Shown: one piece after another, positions 8,662 to 17,656 of the stretch
Numbering within the stretch: position 1 is the stretch's first letter
Layout: each line of letters opens with the position of its first letter
NCBI GenBank assembly: GCA_029851965.1
Contig: JARKUW010000179.1
Location: forward strand, 1 to 38,631
DNA: 38,631 nucleotides
Direction of reading: 5' to 3'
Source of the DNA: Bacteroidota bacterium
GTDB taxonomy: Bacteria > Bacteroidota > Bacteroidia > Sphingobacteriales > Sphingobacteriaceae
The notes under the pieces: model-generated
What the model was told of the DNA's origin: nothing
Databases searched by the model: none
What the model saw: the letters and a program-made list of their open reading frames with translations, nothing else
Program-made: the position numbers and the translations under genes

Positions 8662-11475
8662 ATGAACCAAAAACAATCATATATTATACTAATGTTCAGC
8701 ACTTTATTATTTCTAATATTAAGTTCTAGATCATATGTGGTTTTTGGGCAGATCTTTGGAGGAGAGCAGAACCCCCTTAGTGTACGTTGGAGGACAATCG
8801 GTGTTTCCGGATTCAAAATCATTTATCCAAACGAGCTGGAAAGGGAAGCCCAGCGAATGGCCAACACCATCCCCTACATCTTCCCTTTCGAAGGCAGCAG
8901 TCTGGGGGTACGAAAATCCAGGCTCCCTATCGTGTTGCAGAATCGCGGAGTCATCGCAAACGGCTTTGTACAGCTTGGGCCGAAGAAGTCAGAATTCAAC
9001 ACGACCCCTCCGCAGCAGTTCGACAGCCAGGACTGGCTGAACAACCTGGCCGTCCATGAACTCCGGCACGCCGCACAGTTCGACTTGCTTACGGGAGGCA
9101 GGCGATCTCCCTTCCCGGAGAACGTTTACTTTGCATGGATGGGTCTAAGTATCCCATTGTGGTTTTTTGAAGGTGACGCGGTAGTCACGGAGACTGCACT
9201 CACCCGGGCCGGGCGGGGAAGACAACCTTCCTGGATCATGCCTTACCGGACCAGTTTACTCAGTGGAAAAAGTTTCAGCTACAGCAAAGCAAGCTTCGGC
9301 TCAAATAAAGACGTCACTCCCGGATATTATCAACTTGGATACTTACTTAGTTCAAACATCAGATCGAAATTTGGTAAACACATTTTTGAGGACGTTTTGA
9401 CGGACATAAAAAAGCATCCTGTTCGTGTTTATCCCTTTTCCAAAAGCATTAAAAAATTCACGGGAATTGGAAGCAAATCCTGGTACGACTCCACAACAGT
9501 TATGTTGAAAAAAGCATGGGAAGAACAGGACCAGAAAAATCCAACTACACCTCCCGAAACAATTAATAAACCGAGCAGGTTTGCGACGAATTATTTCCTG
9601 CCGGTGACACTTCCAAACGGAGACATTTTAGCACTCAAAGAAAGTAAAGCAAAGACCCGGGAGTTCGTCAGAATAGACAGCAAACAGAAGGAGAAAAAAC
9701 TATTCGCAATCGGGTACCAGGAGCAAGCTTGGTTTAGCTATGCGAACGGGATTTTAGTGTGGGATGAAATCCGGTATGATCCCCGTTACCGGCAACGAAG
9801 TTACAGTGTGGTCTGCAGCTACAACCTGAACACAAACACGTACAAAAAACTGAGTTCAAGATCACGTTTGTTCTCCCCTACCCTGTCGGCCGACGGGAGC
9901 AAAATCATCGCGGTACAAGTCGACCTAAGTAACCAGTTCAACCTGGTGGAGCTTGATGCAAGCAGCGGGAAAATAAATTTTAAATACCCGAATCCGGCCA
10001 ACTTAATTCTGCAAACACCTGCCTACGATTCGACCGGAAATGTGGTTGTTTTCATCGGTGTCTCGGAAAAAGGCAAATCTTTATGGACCATCCGGAAAGA
10101 CGGAAAAACAATGCAATACATCCGCGAAACCAAACAACAATTGAGTAAACCGGTATTCATAGATCAAGGAATCGCATTTAACGCCCATTACAGCGGTTTA
10201 GATAACATTTACTACTTAGACTCCACCTCGAGAGAGATAAGCGCTCTGAGCGCAGCAAAATTCGGGGCTTTTAACCCCGCATCCGGTGCGAATAAAGATG
10301 AAATTATTTACAACCACTACACCGTGAAAGGCTATGAGATCGCCCGCATGAAAATGAAGAAGATCCCGGTTCCGTCCAATGACTTTGTTTTCTTTGGCGC
10401 TGCCATTGAAGAACAGGAGATGATCTGGAACGTATTCAAAGACATTCCAGACAGCAGTCACACATCAAAGCCGTACAGACAAGCTGCACACCTGTTCAGT
10501 TTTCACAGCATCATCCCGGTGATTGAGAACGAATACATCGGCGGGATCGAGCTGCAGTCGAACGATCTTCTGAACACCACAGACCTCTATGCTGGTGTAA
10601 ATTACCACCGTGACCTGAACCGCTTTGCGTATAAGGCAAGCGTCAGCTTTAAAAGCTTATACCCGGTCCTGTCGGTCAGCTACGAGAACCGGCCGAGGAG
10701 GAACTTCTATCGTTCGGGTAGCGACGGCATGAAACAGGGCGACTGGCGGGAAAACGTGACTTCGCTTACCGCAAGGGTCCCGATTAATTTGAATGCCTTA
10801 GACGACAACTATAGCCTTTCGGCAAGTGCCGGCACGAACTATACACAGCGTTATGCCCTGCAGAACCTTCCGCAAAACTTTACCACCCGGCTGAACCTGC
10901 CCATGAATTATAGTTTTTCGTTTTCCCACAGTATCCGGCAGGCGGAGCGGGACATCGCGCCGGCATGGGGACAAATTCTAAGATTAAAATATTTTCATCA
11001 GCCTTTCGACCGGCGGCTGGATGGGAGCTTGTTCTCCGCAGAAGGCTTTCTTTATTTCCCGGGGCTGTTTAGAAACCACAGCTTCCTGGCGAATTTTAAC
11101 TACCAGGAAGCATCGGGTGTACGCCGGTACAATACGGAGATCAACACCGTATACGGATACAACAACATTCTTGCGAAAAGTGAACTTCATAACACCCTGC
11201 TGTTTAACTACCGGTTTCCAATTGCCTTTCCGGATGCAGAAGCAGGGCCACTGGCCTATATCAAGAACATAAGAGGCGGTGTGTTTTTACATTATGAAAA
11301 TATCGGTAGAACAACCAACCTCTCGGCACCAAAGACATTTGGATTTGAGCTGCACAGCAGCATGCACCTCTTGCGGTATGAACCTTTGTTTGACATCGGG
11401 ACCAGAGTTGTTTTCGTAAATAAAATATACCGGCAAAACCCTATATTTGAATTAATGATAAATTACACATTTTAA
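8662..11475 (+). CDS. Outer-membrane protein: zinc-metalloprotease-like domain, beta-propeller and C-terminal barrel
   Basis: A 937-residue protein of unknown function with three recognisable parts. A signal peptide (about 1-29, ending near VVFGQ) is followed by a gluzincin-like domain: HELRH at 132-136, with Glu170 in WFFEGDAVVTE as the likely third zinc ligand. Residues about 300-590 hold TolB/PD40-like repeats such as LPNGDILALKES, SPTLSADGSKIIAV and TPAYDSTGNVVVFIG, expected to form a beta-propeller. From about 620 the sequence turns into alternating amphipathic strands and ends ...FELMINYTF, a terminal Phe typical of outer-membrane barrels; some segments recall Omp85-type barrels. I infer a surface or periplasm-facing enzyme anchored in the outer membrane. 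The substrate is unknown. It follows a 1.3-kb gap and sits 3 bases before the next gene. Confidence 0.85.
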   Translation: MNQKQSYIILMFSTLLFLILSSRSYVVFGQIFGGEQNPLSVRWRTIGVSGFKIIYPNELEREAQRMANTIPYIFPFEGSSLGVRKSRLPIVLQNRGVIANGFVQLGPKKSEFNTTPPQQFDSQDWLNNLAVHELRHAAQFDLLTGGRRSPFPENVYFAWMGLSIPLWFFEGDAVVTETALTRAGRGRQPSWIMPYRTSLLSGKSFSYSKASFGSNKDVTPGYYQLGYLLSSNIRSKFGKHIFEDVLTDIKKHPVRVYPFSKSIKKFTGIGSKSWYDSTTVMLKKAWEEQDQKNPTTPPETINKPSRFATNYFLPVTLPNGDILALKESKAKTREFVRIDSKQKEKKLFAIGYQEQAWFSYANGILVWDEIRYDPRYRQRSYSVVCSYNLNTNTYKKLSSRSRLFSPTLSADGSKIIAVQVDLSNQFNLVELDASSGKINFKYPNPANLILQTPAYDSTGNVVVFIGVSEKGKSLWTIRKDGKTMQYIRETKQQLSKPVFIDQGIAFNAHYSGLDNIYYLDSTSREISALSAAKFGAFNPASGANKDEIIYNHYTVKGYEIARMKMKKIPVPSNDFVFFGAAIEEQEMIWNVFKDIPDSSHTSKPYRQAAHLFSFHSIIPVIENEYIGGIELQSNDLLNTTDLYAGVNYHRDLNRFAYKASVSFKSLYPVLSVSYENRPRRNFYRSGSDGMKQGDWRENVTSLTARVPINLNALDDNYSLSASAGTNYTQRYALQNLPQNFTTRLNLPMNYSFSFSHSIRQAERDIAPAWGQILRLKYFHQPFDRRLDGSLFSAEGFLYFPGLFRNHSFLANFNYQEASGVRRYNTEINTVYGYNNILAKSELHNTLLFNYRFPIAFPDAEAGPLAYIKNIRGGVFLHYENIGRTTNLSAPKTFGFELHSSMHLLRYEPLFDIGTRVVFVNKIYRQNPIFELMINYTF

Positions 11476-11478
11476 CTT

Positions 11479-11745
11479 ATGCGTGGAAAAACCATCTTTA
11501 TCATTCTTCTGACAGCCGTCGTTACTGTCTTTTTGGTAAGCAATACCGATGAAGTGGAATTTAATTTCATATTCACCACAAAGTATATATCCAAACTCGT
11601 GGTGATTGGGGTATGTACCTTCATCGGCTTTGTTCTGGGCTACTGGGCCGGCAAGCCACGAACGGTTGTCAGCACTTACGATGACCATACCACTCCGAAC
11701 GCCGACGATTCGTTAAGCGAAGAGGACCGCAATTACATCAGTTAA
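11479..11745 (+). CDS. LapA-like (DUF1049) small membrane protein
   Basis: An 88-residue inner-membrane protein with two hydrophobic segments (about 5-21 and 36-56) separated by SNTDEVEFNFIF, and a polar acidic tail ending SLSEEDRNYIS. The layout and the FxxSNxxxVxxNF-type linker match the lipopolysaccharide-assembly protein A domain family, whose E. coli member works with LapB in controlling LPS synthesis. Whether this short Bacteroidota protein does the same is unproven. It starts three bases after the large outer-membrane protein's stop and is very likely co-transcribed with it, which loosely links both to the cell envelope. Confidence 0.8.
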   Translation: MRGKTIFIILLTAVVTVFLVSNTDEVEFNFIFTTKYISKLVVIGVCTFIGFVLGYWAGKPRTVVSTYDDHTTPNADDSLSEEDRNYIS

Positions 11746-11793
11746 GCGAAGGCGACGGGATAACACCTGACGCCACTCGCTACTTGCCCCGGT

Positions 11794-12213
11794 TTACGGA
11801 TGAATGGTGTAACTGAAGTTCAGCGTTGCAGAGCGACCGAGGATATTGGACACTGAGCAGTATTTATCAAACGTAAGATCCAGTGCGCGTTCCACTTTAG
11901 GGACGCTCAAAGCACCGTACAGATCAAAATGAATGGTAATCTCCTTGAAAATAGGTGGCATCTCTTCATCCCTGCGGGTGGCTTTGATGTTTATCTTGAT
12001 GTCCTTCAAAGGCTCCTTTTGCTTTGTCAGCACGTTAACCACATCAATGCCACTGCATCCGCCGAGACCAACCAGAAGCATTTCCATTGGTCGGAAGCCT
12101 TTTCCCTCTCCACCGATTTCCGGCTTGGCATCCAGCTGTACTTTTTCTCCTGCAGGATTCTTTGCCTCGAAGTTGAACTTATCGTTTTTACGTATTAAAT
12201 TGATTTCCATCAT
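11794..12213 (-). CDS. OsmC/Ohr family protein
   Basis: OsmC-family proteins are cytoplasmic thiol peroxidases that reduce organic hydroperoxides with a pair of cysteines. Both are present in this 139-residue protein: Cys53 in VGLGGCSGIDVVN and Cys119 in FDKYCSVSN. The length is typical (about 140). Its ATG overlaps the ispE stop by one base (TAATG), so translation is probably coupled to ispE; a second ATG directly follows and could also serve. The general OsmC group is meant here; a specific Ohr or OsmC subtype is not claimed. It converges on the LapA-like gene with 48 bases between them. Confidence 0.93.
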   Translation of the reverse strand: MMEINLIRKNDKFNFEAKNPAGEKVQLDAKPEIGGEGKGFRPMEMLLVGLGGCSGIDVVNVLTKQKEPLKDIKINIKATRRDEEMPPIFKEITIHFDLYGALSVPKVERALDLTFDKYCSVSNILGRSATLNFSYTIHP

Positions 12214-13016
12214 TATACCTTATAATATACCTTATTTGTAGCTTCCAGTTCCGGAAGCCTGGTTTCCTTTTCAAATATACCATATACCGACGATCCGCTT
12301 CCACTCAGGGATGCATATAGGGCCCCTGCCGCATATAGATCCTGCTTTATTTGTTGAATCGCCGGATATTTCCGGAACACAGAATCTTCAAAATCATTTT
12401 TAACCCGGTCTTTCCATTCCCGTACCTGAAGTTTCATCAGTTCCGGCAAAGGCTCTGTTTTTGAGTTTGGCACAACGCCGGCGTAAGCTTCCGCCGTAGA
12501 AACATGAATGGGTGGTGTAACCAGTACCATAAAATATGCAGAGAGATCCAGCTCAATCGGTTCAAATTTGTCACCTACTTCTGTTGCATACACCGGTTTG
12601 TTGCGAATGAAAAAGGCACAATCGGCACCAAGCCTGCTCGCATACCTTTCCATTTCTTCGTCTGACAGCCCAAGGTGGAACTTGGTGTTCAGCAACCGGA
12701 TCACGTGTGCACCGTCCGAGGAACCACCGCCCAATCCCGCGCCTACAGGAATATTCTTCAATAATGTGATCTGCTGCGCGGGGATATTGAAATCCTGACT
12801 CAGCAGCTTAAATGCTTTGAAGCAGATGTTGTCCTCCATCGCACCCTCAAAATCAGAACCAGCGACAACGCAGCTTAGCGTCGTGGCATCCGTCAGTTCC
12901 ACTACATCATTTATCTTTAACGGGTAGAAGACGGTTTCAATCTGATGATAGCGGTCCGGGCGCCTGGCGGTAATGTTTAGTCCGATGTTGATTTTGGCAT
13001 TGGCGAATGCAAGCAT
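12213..13016 (-). CDS. ispE: 4-diphosphocytidyl-2-C-methyl-D-erythritol kinase IspE
   Basis: IspE phosphorylates the 2-hydroxyl of CDP-methylerythritol in the MEP route to isoprenoids, so this organism makes isopentenyl diphosphate by MEP. The 267-residue protein shows the GHMP-kinase pattern: the N-terminal FANAKINIGLNITARRPDRYH (substrate site), the ATP loop PVGAGLGGGSSDGAH (90-104), and the C-terminal GSGSSVYGIF glycine motif near 240-250. It is a little shorter than E. coli IspE (283) but all motifs are present. It starts at ATG, and a candidate -7 box lies 26 bases upstream. It leads a two-gene unit with osmC. Confidence 0.97.
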   Translation of the reverse strand: MLAFANAKINIGLNITARRPDRYHQIETVFYPLKINDVVELTDATTLSCVVAGSDFEGAMEDNICFKAFKLLSQDFNIPAQQITLLKNIPVGAGLGGGSSDGAHVIRLLNTKFHLGLSDEEMERYASRLGADCAFFIRNKPVYATEVGDKFEPIELDLSAYFMVLVTPPIHVSTAEAYAGVVPNSKTEPLPELMKLQVREWKDRVKNDFEDSVFRKYPAIQQIKQDLYAAGALYASLSGSGSSVYGIFEKETRLPELEATNKVYYKV

Positions 13017-13041
13017 GTTTCGTTTTTAGCAGGTTGTAAGG

Positions 13042-13049
13042 CAAACTTA
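13042..13049 (-). promoter_or_regulatory. Candidate -7 promoter box (TAAGTTTG) for ispE-osmC
   Basis: The minus strand carries an exact TANNTTTG match 26 bases before the ispE ATG. No matching TTTG is seen at the expected -33 position. Confidence 0.45.
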
Positions 13050-13182
13050 CAAAAACCTCCGTCAGACTGGCATCGTACGGATGTAAAATTCTGGATTTTG
13101 ATTTCGGGCCGTCCTTAAGGCCCCTATTGTAACGAACTGCTTAATTTAGCATCAGCCATAGGACTCTATTGAAATTAAATGA

Positions 13183-13190
13183 TAGTTTTG
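13183..13190 (+). promoter_or_regulatory. Candidate -7 promoter box (TAGTTTTG) for thyA-folA
   Basis: An exact TANNTTTG match 63 bases before the thyA ATG, in the divergent spacer between ispE and thyA. The -33 box is not clear. Confidence 0.45.
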
Positions 13191-13253
13191 TAATTGAAGC
13201 AGCCGGTCGGCTTGGACTTAATTTGAACCGAAAGGCAGCTACAGCTTTAAACG

Positions 13254-14048
13254 ATGAGACAATATTTAGATCTAATGCAGCATGTACTGCATCATGGCAC
13301 ACAAAAACACGACCGCACCGGCACCGGCACCCTTAGTGTTTTTGGATATCAGATGCGGTTTAACCTGGAAGATGGTTTTCCAATGGTTACGACCAAAAAG
13401 TTACATCTGAAATCAATTATACACGAGTTGATCTGGTTTTTAAGCGGAGATACGAACATCAGCTACCTGAAAGAAAATCAGGTACGCATATGGGATGAAT
13501 GGGCAGATGAAAATGGCGACCTCGGACCGGTTTACGGATCTCAATGGAGATCATGGCCAACCGCCGATGGCCGGCACATCGATCAGATCACGCAGATCGT
13601 GAACACCATTAAGCAGAACCCGGACTCGCGCCGGATCATTGTATCTGCGTGGAACGTCGGTGAAATCGAAAACATGGCCCTCCCGCCATGTCATGCCTTC
13701 TTCCAGTTTTACGTTGCAGATGGAAAATTAAGCTGTCAGCTGTATCAGCGCAGTGCCGACATTTTCCTGGGCGTACCCTTCAACATCGCCTCTTATGCTT
13801 TGCTGACCATGATGGTGGCTCAGGTGTGTGGCTTAAAGTATGGCGACTTCATTCATACACTTGGCGACGCCCACCTGTACAACAATCACCTGGAGCAGGC
13901 GAAGCTGCAGCTAAGCAGGGATCCAAAGCCACTGCCGACCATGAAACTCAATCCAAACGTTAAAGATCTCTTTGATTTTAAATTTGAGGATTTTACCTTG
14001 GAAAACTATGAACACCATCCACATATCAAAGGTATAGTCGCGGTATGA
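13254..14048 (+). CDS. thyA: Thymidylate synthase ThyA
   Basis: ThyA methylates dUMP to dTMP, using methylene-tetrahydrofolate and releasing dihydrofolate. The protein has 264 residues, exactly the E. coli length, and its catalytic cysteine falls at the same position, Cys146 ([13 protein letters not shown]). Other family blocks are seen: [31 protein letters not shown], the dUMP-binding [20 protein letters not shown], and [12 protein letters not shown]. The stop overlaps the folA start by four bases (ATGA). This pairs the dihydrofolate producer with the enzyme that recycles it, a classical arrangement. Confidence 0.98.
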   Translation: MRQYLDLMQHVLHHGTQKHDRTGTGTLSVFGYQMRFNLEDGFPMVTTKKLHLKSIIHELIWFLSGDTNISYLKENQVRIWDEWADENGDLGPVYGSQWRSWPTADGRHIDQITQIVNTIKQNPDSRRIIVSAWNVGEIENMALPPCHAFFQFYVADGKLSCQLYQRSADIFLGVPFNIASYALLTMMVAQVCGLKYGDFIHTLGDAHLYNNHLEQAKLQLSRDPKPLPTMKLNPNVKDLFDFKFEDFTLENYEHHPHIKGIVAV

Positions 14049-14533
14049 TCATTTCCTTCGTAGTTGCAATCGCAGAAAACAATGCCATCGGGAAGGACAA
14101 CGGACTACTTTGGCACCTGCCTACCGACTTAAAGCACTTCAAGCAGATTACAAATGGCCATACCATCATCATGGGGCGAAAGACCTTTGATTCCATGGGC
14201 AAGCCCCTCCCCAACCGCCGGAACATCGTAATTACCCGCAATGCAGACCTGAAAATAGAAGGTGCTGAGGTAACAACAAGCGTAGATGATGCCCTGGCCT
14301 TATGTAAAACGGAGGAAGAGGTATTTATTATCGGCGGTGCCGAGATTTACAAGGAAGCACTTGATAAAACCGACCGTATATACTTAACAACGGTGCATCA
14401 GCGTTTCGAAGGAGATGCTTATTTTCCGGAACTTGACCGGAATAAGTGGGTGGAAACTGCGCGGGAGGAACATCAGCCGGATGAAAAGAACAATATCGCT
14501 TTCACGTTTTCAACACTGGAAGCAAATAGTTGA
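14045..14533 (+). CDS. folA: Dihydrofolate reductase
   Basis: Reduces dihydrofolate to tetrahydrofolate with NADPH; it is the target of trimethoprim. The 162-residue product has the typical N-terminus [32 protein letters not shown] in pieces: [16 protein letters not shown] (substrate and cofactor contact), then [22 protein letters not shown] (NADPH binding) in two adjoining blocks, and [13 protein letters not shown] near residue 95. The acidic catalytic residue is the Asp in LPTDLKHF. It overlaps thyA by four bases, so translation is likely coupled. No resistance-associated change can be judged by eye. Confidence 0.98.
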   Translation: MIISFVVAIAENNAIGKDNGLLWHLPTDLKHFKQITNGHTIIMGRKTFDSMGKPLPNRRNIVITRNADLKIEGAEVTTSVDDALALCKTEEEVFIIGGAEIYKEALDKTDRIYLTTVHQRFEGDAYFPELDRNKWVETAREEHQPDEKNNIAFTFSTLEANS

Positions 14534-14584
14534 CCATCACCAATAAAAACTTTGGCAGGGCGGCCTATTAATTAAAAAATTAGT

Positions 14585-14592
14585 TAGATTTG
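14585..14592 (+). promoter_or_regulatory. Candidate -7 promoter box (TAGATTTG) for secDF
   Basis: An exact TANNTTTG match 52 bases before the secDF ATG. A TTTG lies at 14551-14554, but the 30-base spacing is longer than usual. Confidence 0.45.
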
Positions 14593-14644
14593 CCGACTTG
14601 TTAAAAAAAAATTATACTATATAGACAATAATTACAAACAACAA

Positions 14645-17575
14645 ATGCAAGGTAAAGGTTTTATTAAATTTATGGCAATACTCCTCGGTATTGTCTGTGT
14701 GTATTCCCTCTCGTTCAACTTAGTTACCGCGAACGTAGAAAAAGATGCTAAAGCGTATGCAAAAGGAAATCCGGAAAGAGAAAGAGCTTATCTGGATTCT
14801 ATGGCTTCAGTTCCTGTTTATCCCTTGTTTGGATTTAACTATGAATTCTGCAAATCCAAGGAAATCAACTTAGGTCTTGACTTAAAAGGTGGTATGAACG
14901 TGACCATGGAGATCTCGCTGGCAGAACTGGTGAAATCTTTAGCTGGCAATCCTGACGACGCAAACTTCAATCAGGCCGTTACAAATGCACAGAATGAACT
15001 GAATGCAGGTGGTAAAGACTTTATCAACCTTTTTGTTAACAACTTCGAGAAGTTAAGTCCGAATGTTAAACTTGCAGACTACTTTGCAAATCAGGATAAC
15101 GCCCAGCAGCTTAATGCCAATGCAAGCAATGCAGAGGTTAAAACCTACTTGTCTAAAGAAGCAAACAGCGCAATCGACCGTTCTTTCATCATTATCCGCA
15201 GCCGTATTGACGGATTCGGCGTGGTGAGCCCTAACATGCAGAAGCAGGAAGGCACCAACCGCATCTTAATTGAGATGCCAGGTGTTCAGGACAAAGAAAG
15301 AATTCACAAGCTATTGCAGGGATCTGCAGAACTACAGTTCTGGCAGGTATATCAGAATGAAGAAGTTTATTCTGTATTGGAAAACATCAACAAAACCCTT
15401 GCAACTACTTTAAAAGATACAACAAGCACTAAAACAGATACTGCAGCTGCCGCAGGCAGTAAACTTGCAGGATTAGGCAAAAAAGCCGGTGCTGCCGATT
15501 CTCTGGCAAAACAACAAGAACTTACGAAGAGCAATCCATTGTTCTCCGTTTTAAACATTCCAACTTACCAGGCACAAAACGGACAACCATCTTTACGTCC
15601 GGGACCAGTTGTTGGTTGGGTGGCTCAGAAAGATACCGCTAAAGTAAACAGCTATTTGAGAAGACCGGAAGTTGCCGGTATCGTTCCATCGAGCTTCAAG
15701 TTTATGTGGGGTGTTAAGCCAATGCAGGGCACAAAAGTTTTCGAGCTGTATGCCATTAAATCTACAAACCCGGATGGCAAGCCAGATTTGGGTGGAGAAG
15801 CCATAAGTGATGCGCGTTCTGATTACGATCAGCAAGGCAGACCTGAGGTGACCATGTACATGACCGGTGACGGTGCTGCAAAATGGAAGAAAATCACCGC
15901 TGAAGCTTCAGCAGATCCAAACAATAAAAAATCAATTGCAATTGTATTGGACAATAACGTTTATTCTGCGCCTACGGTTCAGAATGAAATTCCAAATGGT
16001 ATCTCTTCCATCTCCGGAAGCTTTACGGTAAACGATACACAAGATTTAGCAAACATTCTAAAAGCAGGTAAATTGCCTGCTCCGGCAAGAATTGTGGGTG
16101 AGTTTGTTGTCGGACCATCTTTGGGTCAGGCAGCGATTGACAATGGTTTATTGTCGTTCTGCCTGGCGTTCGTTGTCATTCTGGTATTCATGGCTTTATA
16201 TTACAATAAAGCAGGTTGGGTTGCCAACTTAGCCCTTGTGATCAACTTATTCTTCATCATGGGCATCCTGGTATCCCTGGGTGCTGTACTAACGTTGCCA
16301 GGTATCGCAGGTATCATTCTCGTCATTGGTCTTTCGGTAGATGCGAACATCCTGATCTTCGAGCGTGTACGGGAAGAGTTGCTACACGGTAAGAGCATTT
16401 CACTTTCGATCAGAGAAGGTTTCAAACATGCAATGCCTTCGATCATTGACTCCAACGTAACCATCCTGATCTTAGGTATCATTCTTTACATCTTCGGTAG
16501 CGGACCGGTTCAGGGATTTGCAACAACACTTTGTATCGGTATCCTGTCTTCATTATTCTGTGCGGTACTGATCTCCCGCCTGGTGTTTGAAAGCTTGCTT
16601 GAAAAAGGATCAAACATCACGTTTGGTAACAAAGCAACCCTTCATGCCTTCAGAGACATCGCCTTCAACTTCGTTGGACGCAGAAAGATCTATTATGCCA
16701 TCTCCACTGTGATCATTGTTTTAGGATTTATTTTCTACTTCAAGAATGGTGGTTTGAAACTGGGCATCGACTTCAAAGGTGGCCGTTACTACATCGTTCA
16801 TTTCGATAAGGGAATGGACACAGAGGCAGTTAAAGCACAACTAACGCCTGTATTTGGCGATGAAGCACCGGAAGTAAAAACTGCAGGTGGAACCAATGAG
16901 TTGAAGATTACAACGACTTACCACATTTCAGATCCTGCATTAAACGCGGATAAGGTAGTTGAAGACGCTTTAAGAGCCGGATTAGATAAAACGGGATCTA
17001 AATACACCATTGAGAGTAACCAGAAAGTTGGTCCGATCATCGCAAGTGACCTTGTTTACAGCGCCTACGGTGCGATCTTGTTCTCTTGTCTGGTGATGTT
17101 TATTTACATCATTGTAAGATTCAAGAAGCTAAACTATGGTTTGGGTGCGGTAATCGCGCTATTCCATGATGTGCTGCTCGTCTTGTCATTCTACACGATT
17201 TTAGATGGTGTTTTACCATTCTCTTTAGAAATCGGGCAGGATTTCATTGCAGCGATTCTAACGGTAATGTCTTATACCATGACAGAAACAGTGGTTGTAT
17301 TCGACAGGATCCGCGAGAAACTTGCAGAGACCGGAAAAGACGATATTCATGGGGAAGAACGTAATACAGTAATCAACTTCGCGTTGAACAGTACCTTGAG
17401 TCGTACCATCCTGACTTCATTAACGGTATTCTTTGTATTGCTGGTGATCTTCATCTTCGGTGGAGAAAGCATCCGCGGATTTATCTTCGCCTTGCTGATC
17501 GGCCGTGTAATCGGTACATATTCTTCATTGTGTATCTCTACCCCGATCGTTGTAGATTTAGGCAAATCAAAATAA
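14645..17575 (+). CDS. secDF: Protein translocase SecDF, fused
   Basis: SecDF helps the SecYEG channel pull proteins across the inner membrane using the proton gradient. Here SecD and SecF are one 976-residue chain. The SecD half starts with a membrane anchor (about 7-25), has INLGLDLKGGMNVTMEISL near residue 80 and a large periplasmic domain to about 490, then a five-helix bundle (about 500-650) containing GLSVDANILIFERVREEL. The SecF half begins near 680 with LGIDFKGGRYYIVHF near 705 and has its own bundle (about 795-970) with MTETVVVFDRIREKL. Some Ala/Thr/Lys-rich low-complexity sequence (about 255-290) interrupts the SecD periplasmic part. Fusion is normal in Bacteroidota. A strong terminator follows, so it is probably a single-gene unit. 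Confidence 0.97.
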   Translation: MQGKGFIKFMAILLGIVCVYSLSFNLVTANVEKDAKAYAKGNPERERAYLDSMASVPVYPLFGFNYEFCKSKEINLGLDLKGGMNVTMEISLAELVKSLAGNPDDANFNQAVTNAQNELNAGGKDFINLFVNNFEKLSPNVKLADYFANQDNAQQLNANASNAEVKTYLSKEANSAIDRSFIIIRSRIDGFGVVSPNMQKQEGTNRILIEMPGVQDKERIHKLLQGSAELQFWQVYQNEEVYSVLENINKTLATTLKDTTSTKTDTAAAAGSKLAGLGKKAGAADSLAKQQELTKSNPLFSVLNIPTYQAQNGQPSLRPGPVVGWVAQKDTAKVNSYLRRPEVAGIVPSSFKFMWGVKPMQGTKVFELYAIKSTNPDGKPDLGGEAISDARSDYDQQGRPEVTMYMTGDGAAKWKKITAEASADPNNKKSIAIVLDNNVYSAPTVQNEIPNGISSISGSFTVNDTQDLANILKAGKLPAPARIVGEFVVGPSLGQAAIDNGLLSFCLAFVVILVFMALYYNKAGWVANLALVINLFFIMGILVSLGAVLTLPGIAGIILVIGLSVDANILIFERVREELLHGKSISLSIREGFKHAMPSIIDSNVTILILGIILYIFGSGPVQGFATTLCIGILSSLFCAVLISRLVFESLLEKGSNITFGNKATLHAFRDIAFNFVGRRKIYYAISTVIIVLGFIFYFKNGGLKLGIDFKGGRYYIVHFDKGMDTEAVKAQLTPVFGDEAPEVKTAGGTNELKITTTYHISDPALNADKVVEDALRAGLDKTGSKYTIESNQKVGPIIASDLVYSAYGAILFSCLVMFIYIIVRFKKLNYGLGAVIALFHDVLLVLSFYTILDGVLPFSLEIGQDFIAAILTVMSYTMTETVVVFDRIREKLAETGKDDIHGEERNTVINFALNSTLSRTILTSLTVFFVLLVIFIFGGESIRGFIFALLIGRVIGTYSSLCISTPIVVDLGKSK

Positions 17576-17603
17576 GAAACATCAATTTATATTGCTTTAA
17601 AAA

Positions 17604-17629
17604 GGTATCCCCAAAAGGATACCTTTTTT
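17604..17629 (+). terminator. Rho-independent terminator after secDF
   Basis: A perfect 7-bp stem (GGTATCC / GGATACC) with a 6-base loop, followed by six T and preceded by an A run, 29 bases after the secDF stop. Confidence 0.9.
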
Positions 17630-17656
17630 GTTTGTTGTGTATATTTACAAAGAACC

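Noticed and set aside
11746..11780. Imperfect hairpin (GCGA-GGCG ... CGCC-TCGC) between the LapA-like gene and osmC
   Set aside because: Bulged stem, large loop of 16 bases and no T run; left out as a terminator.
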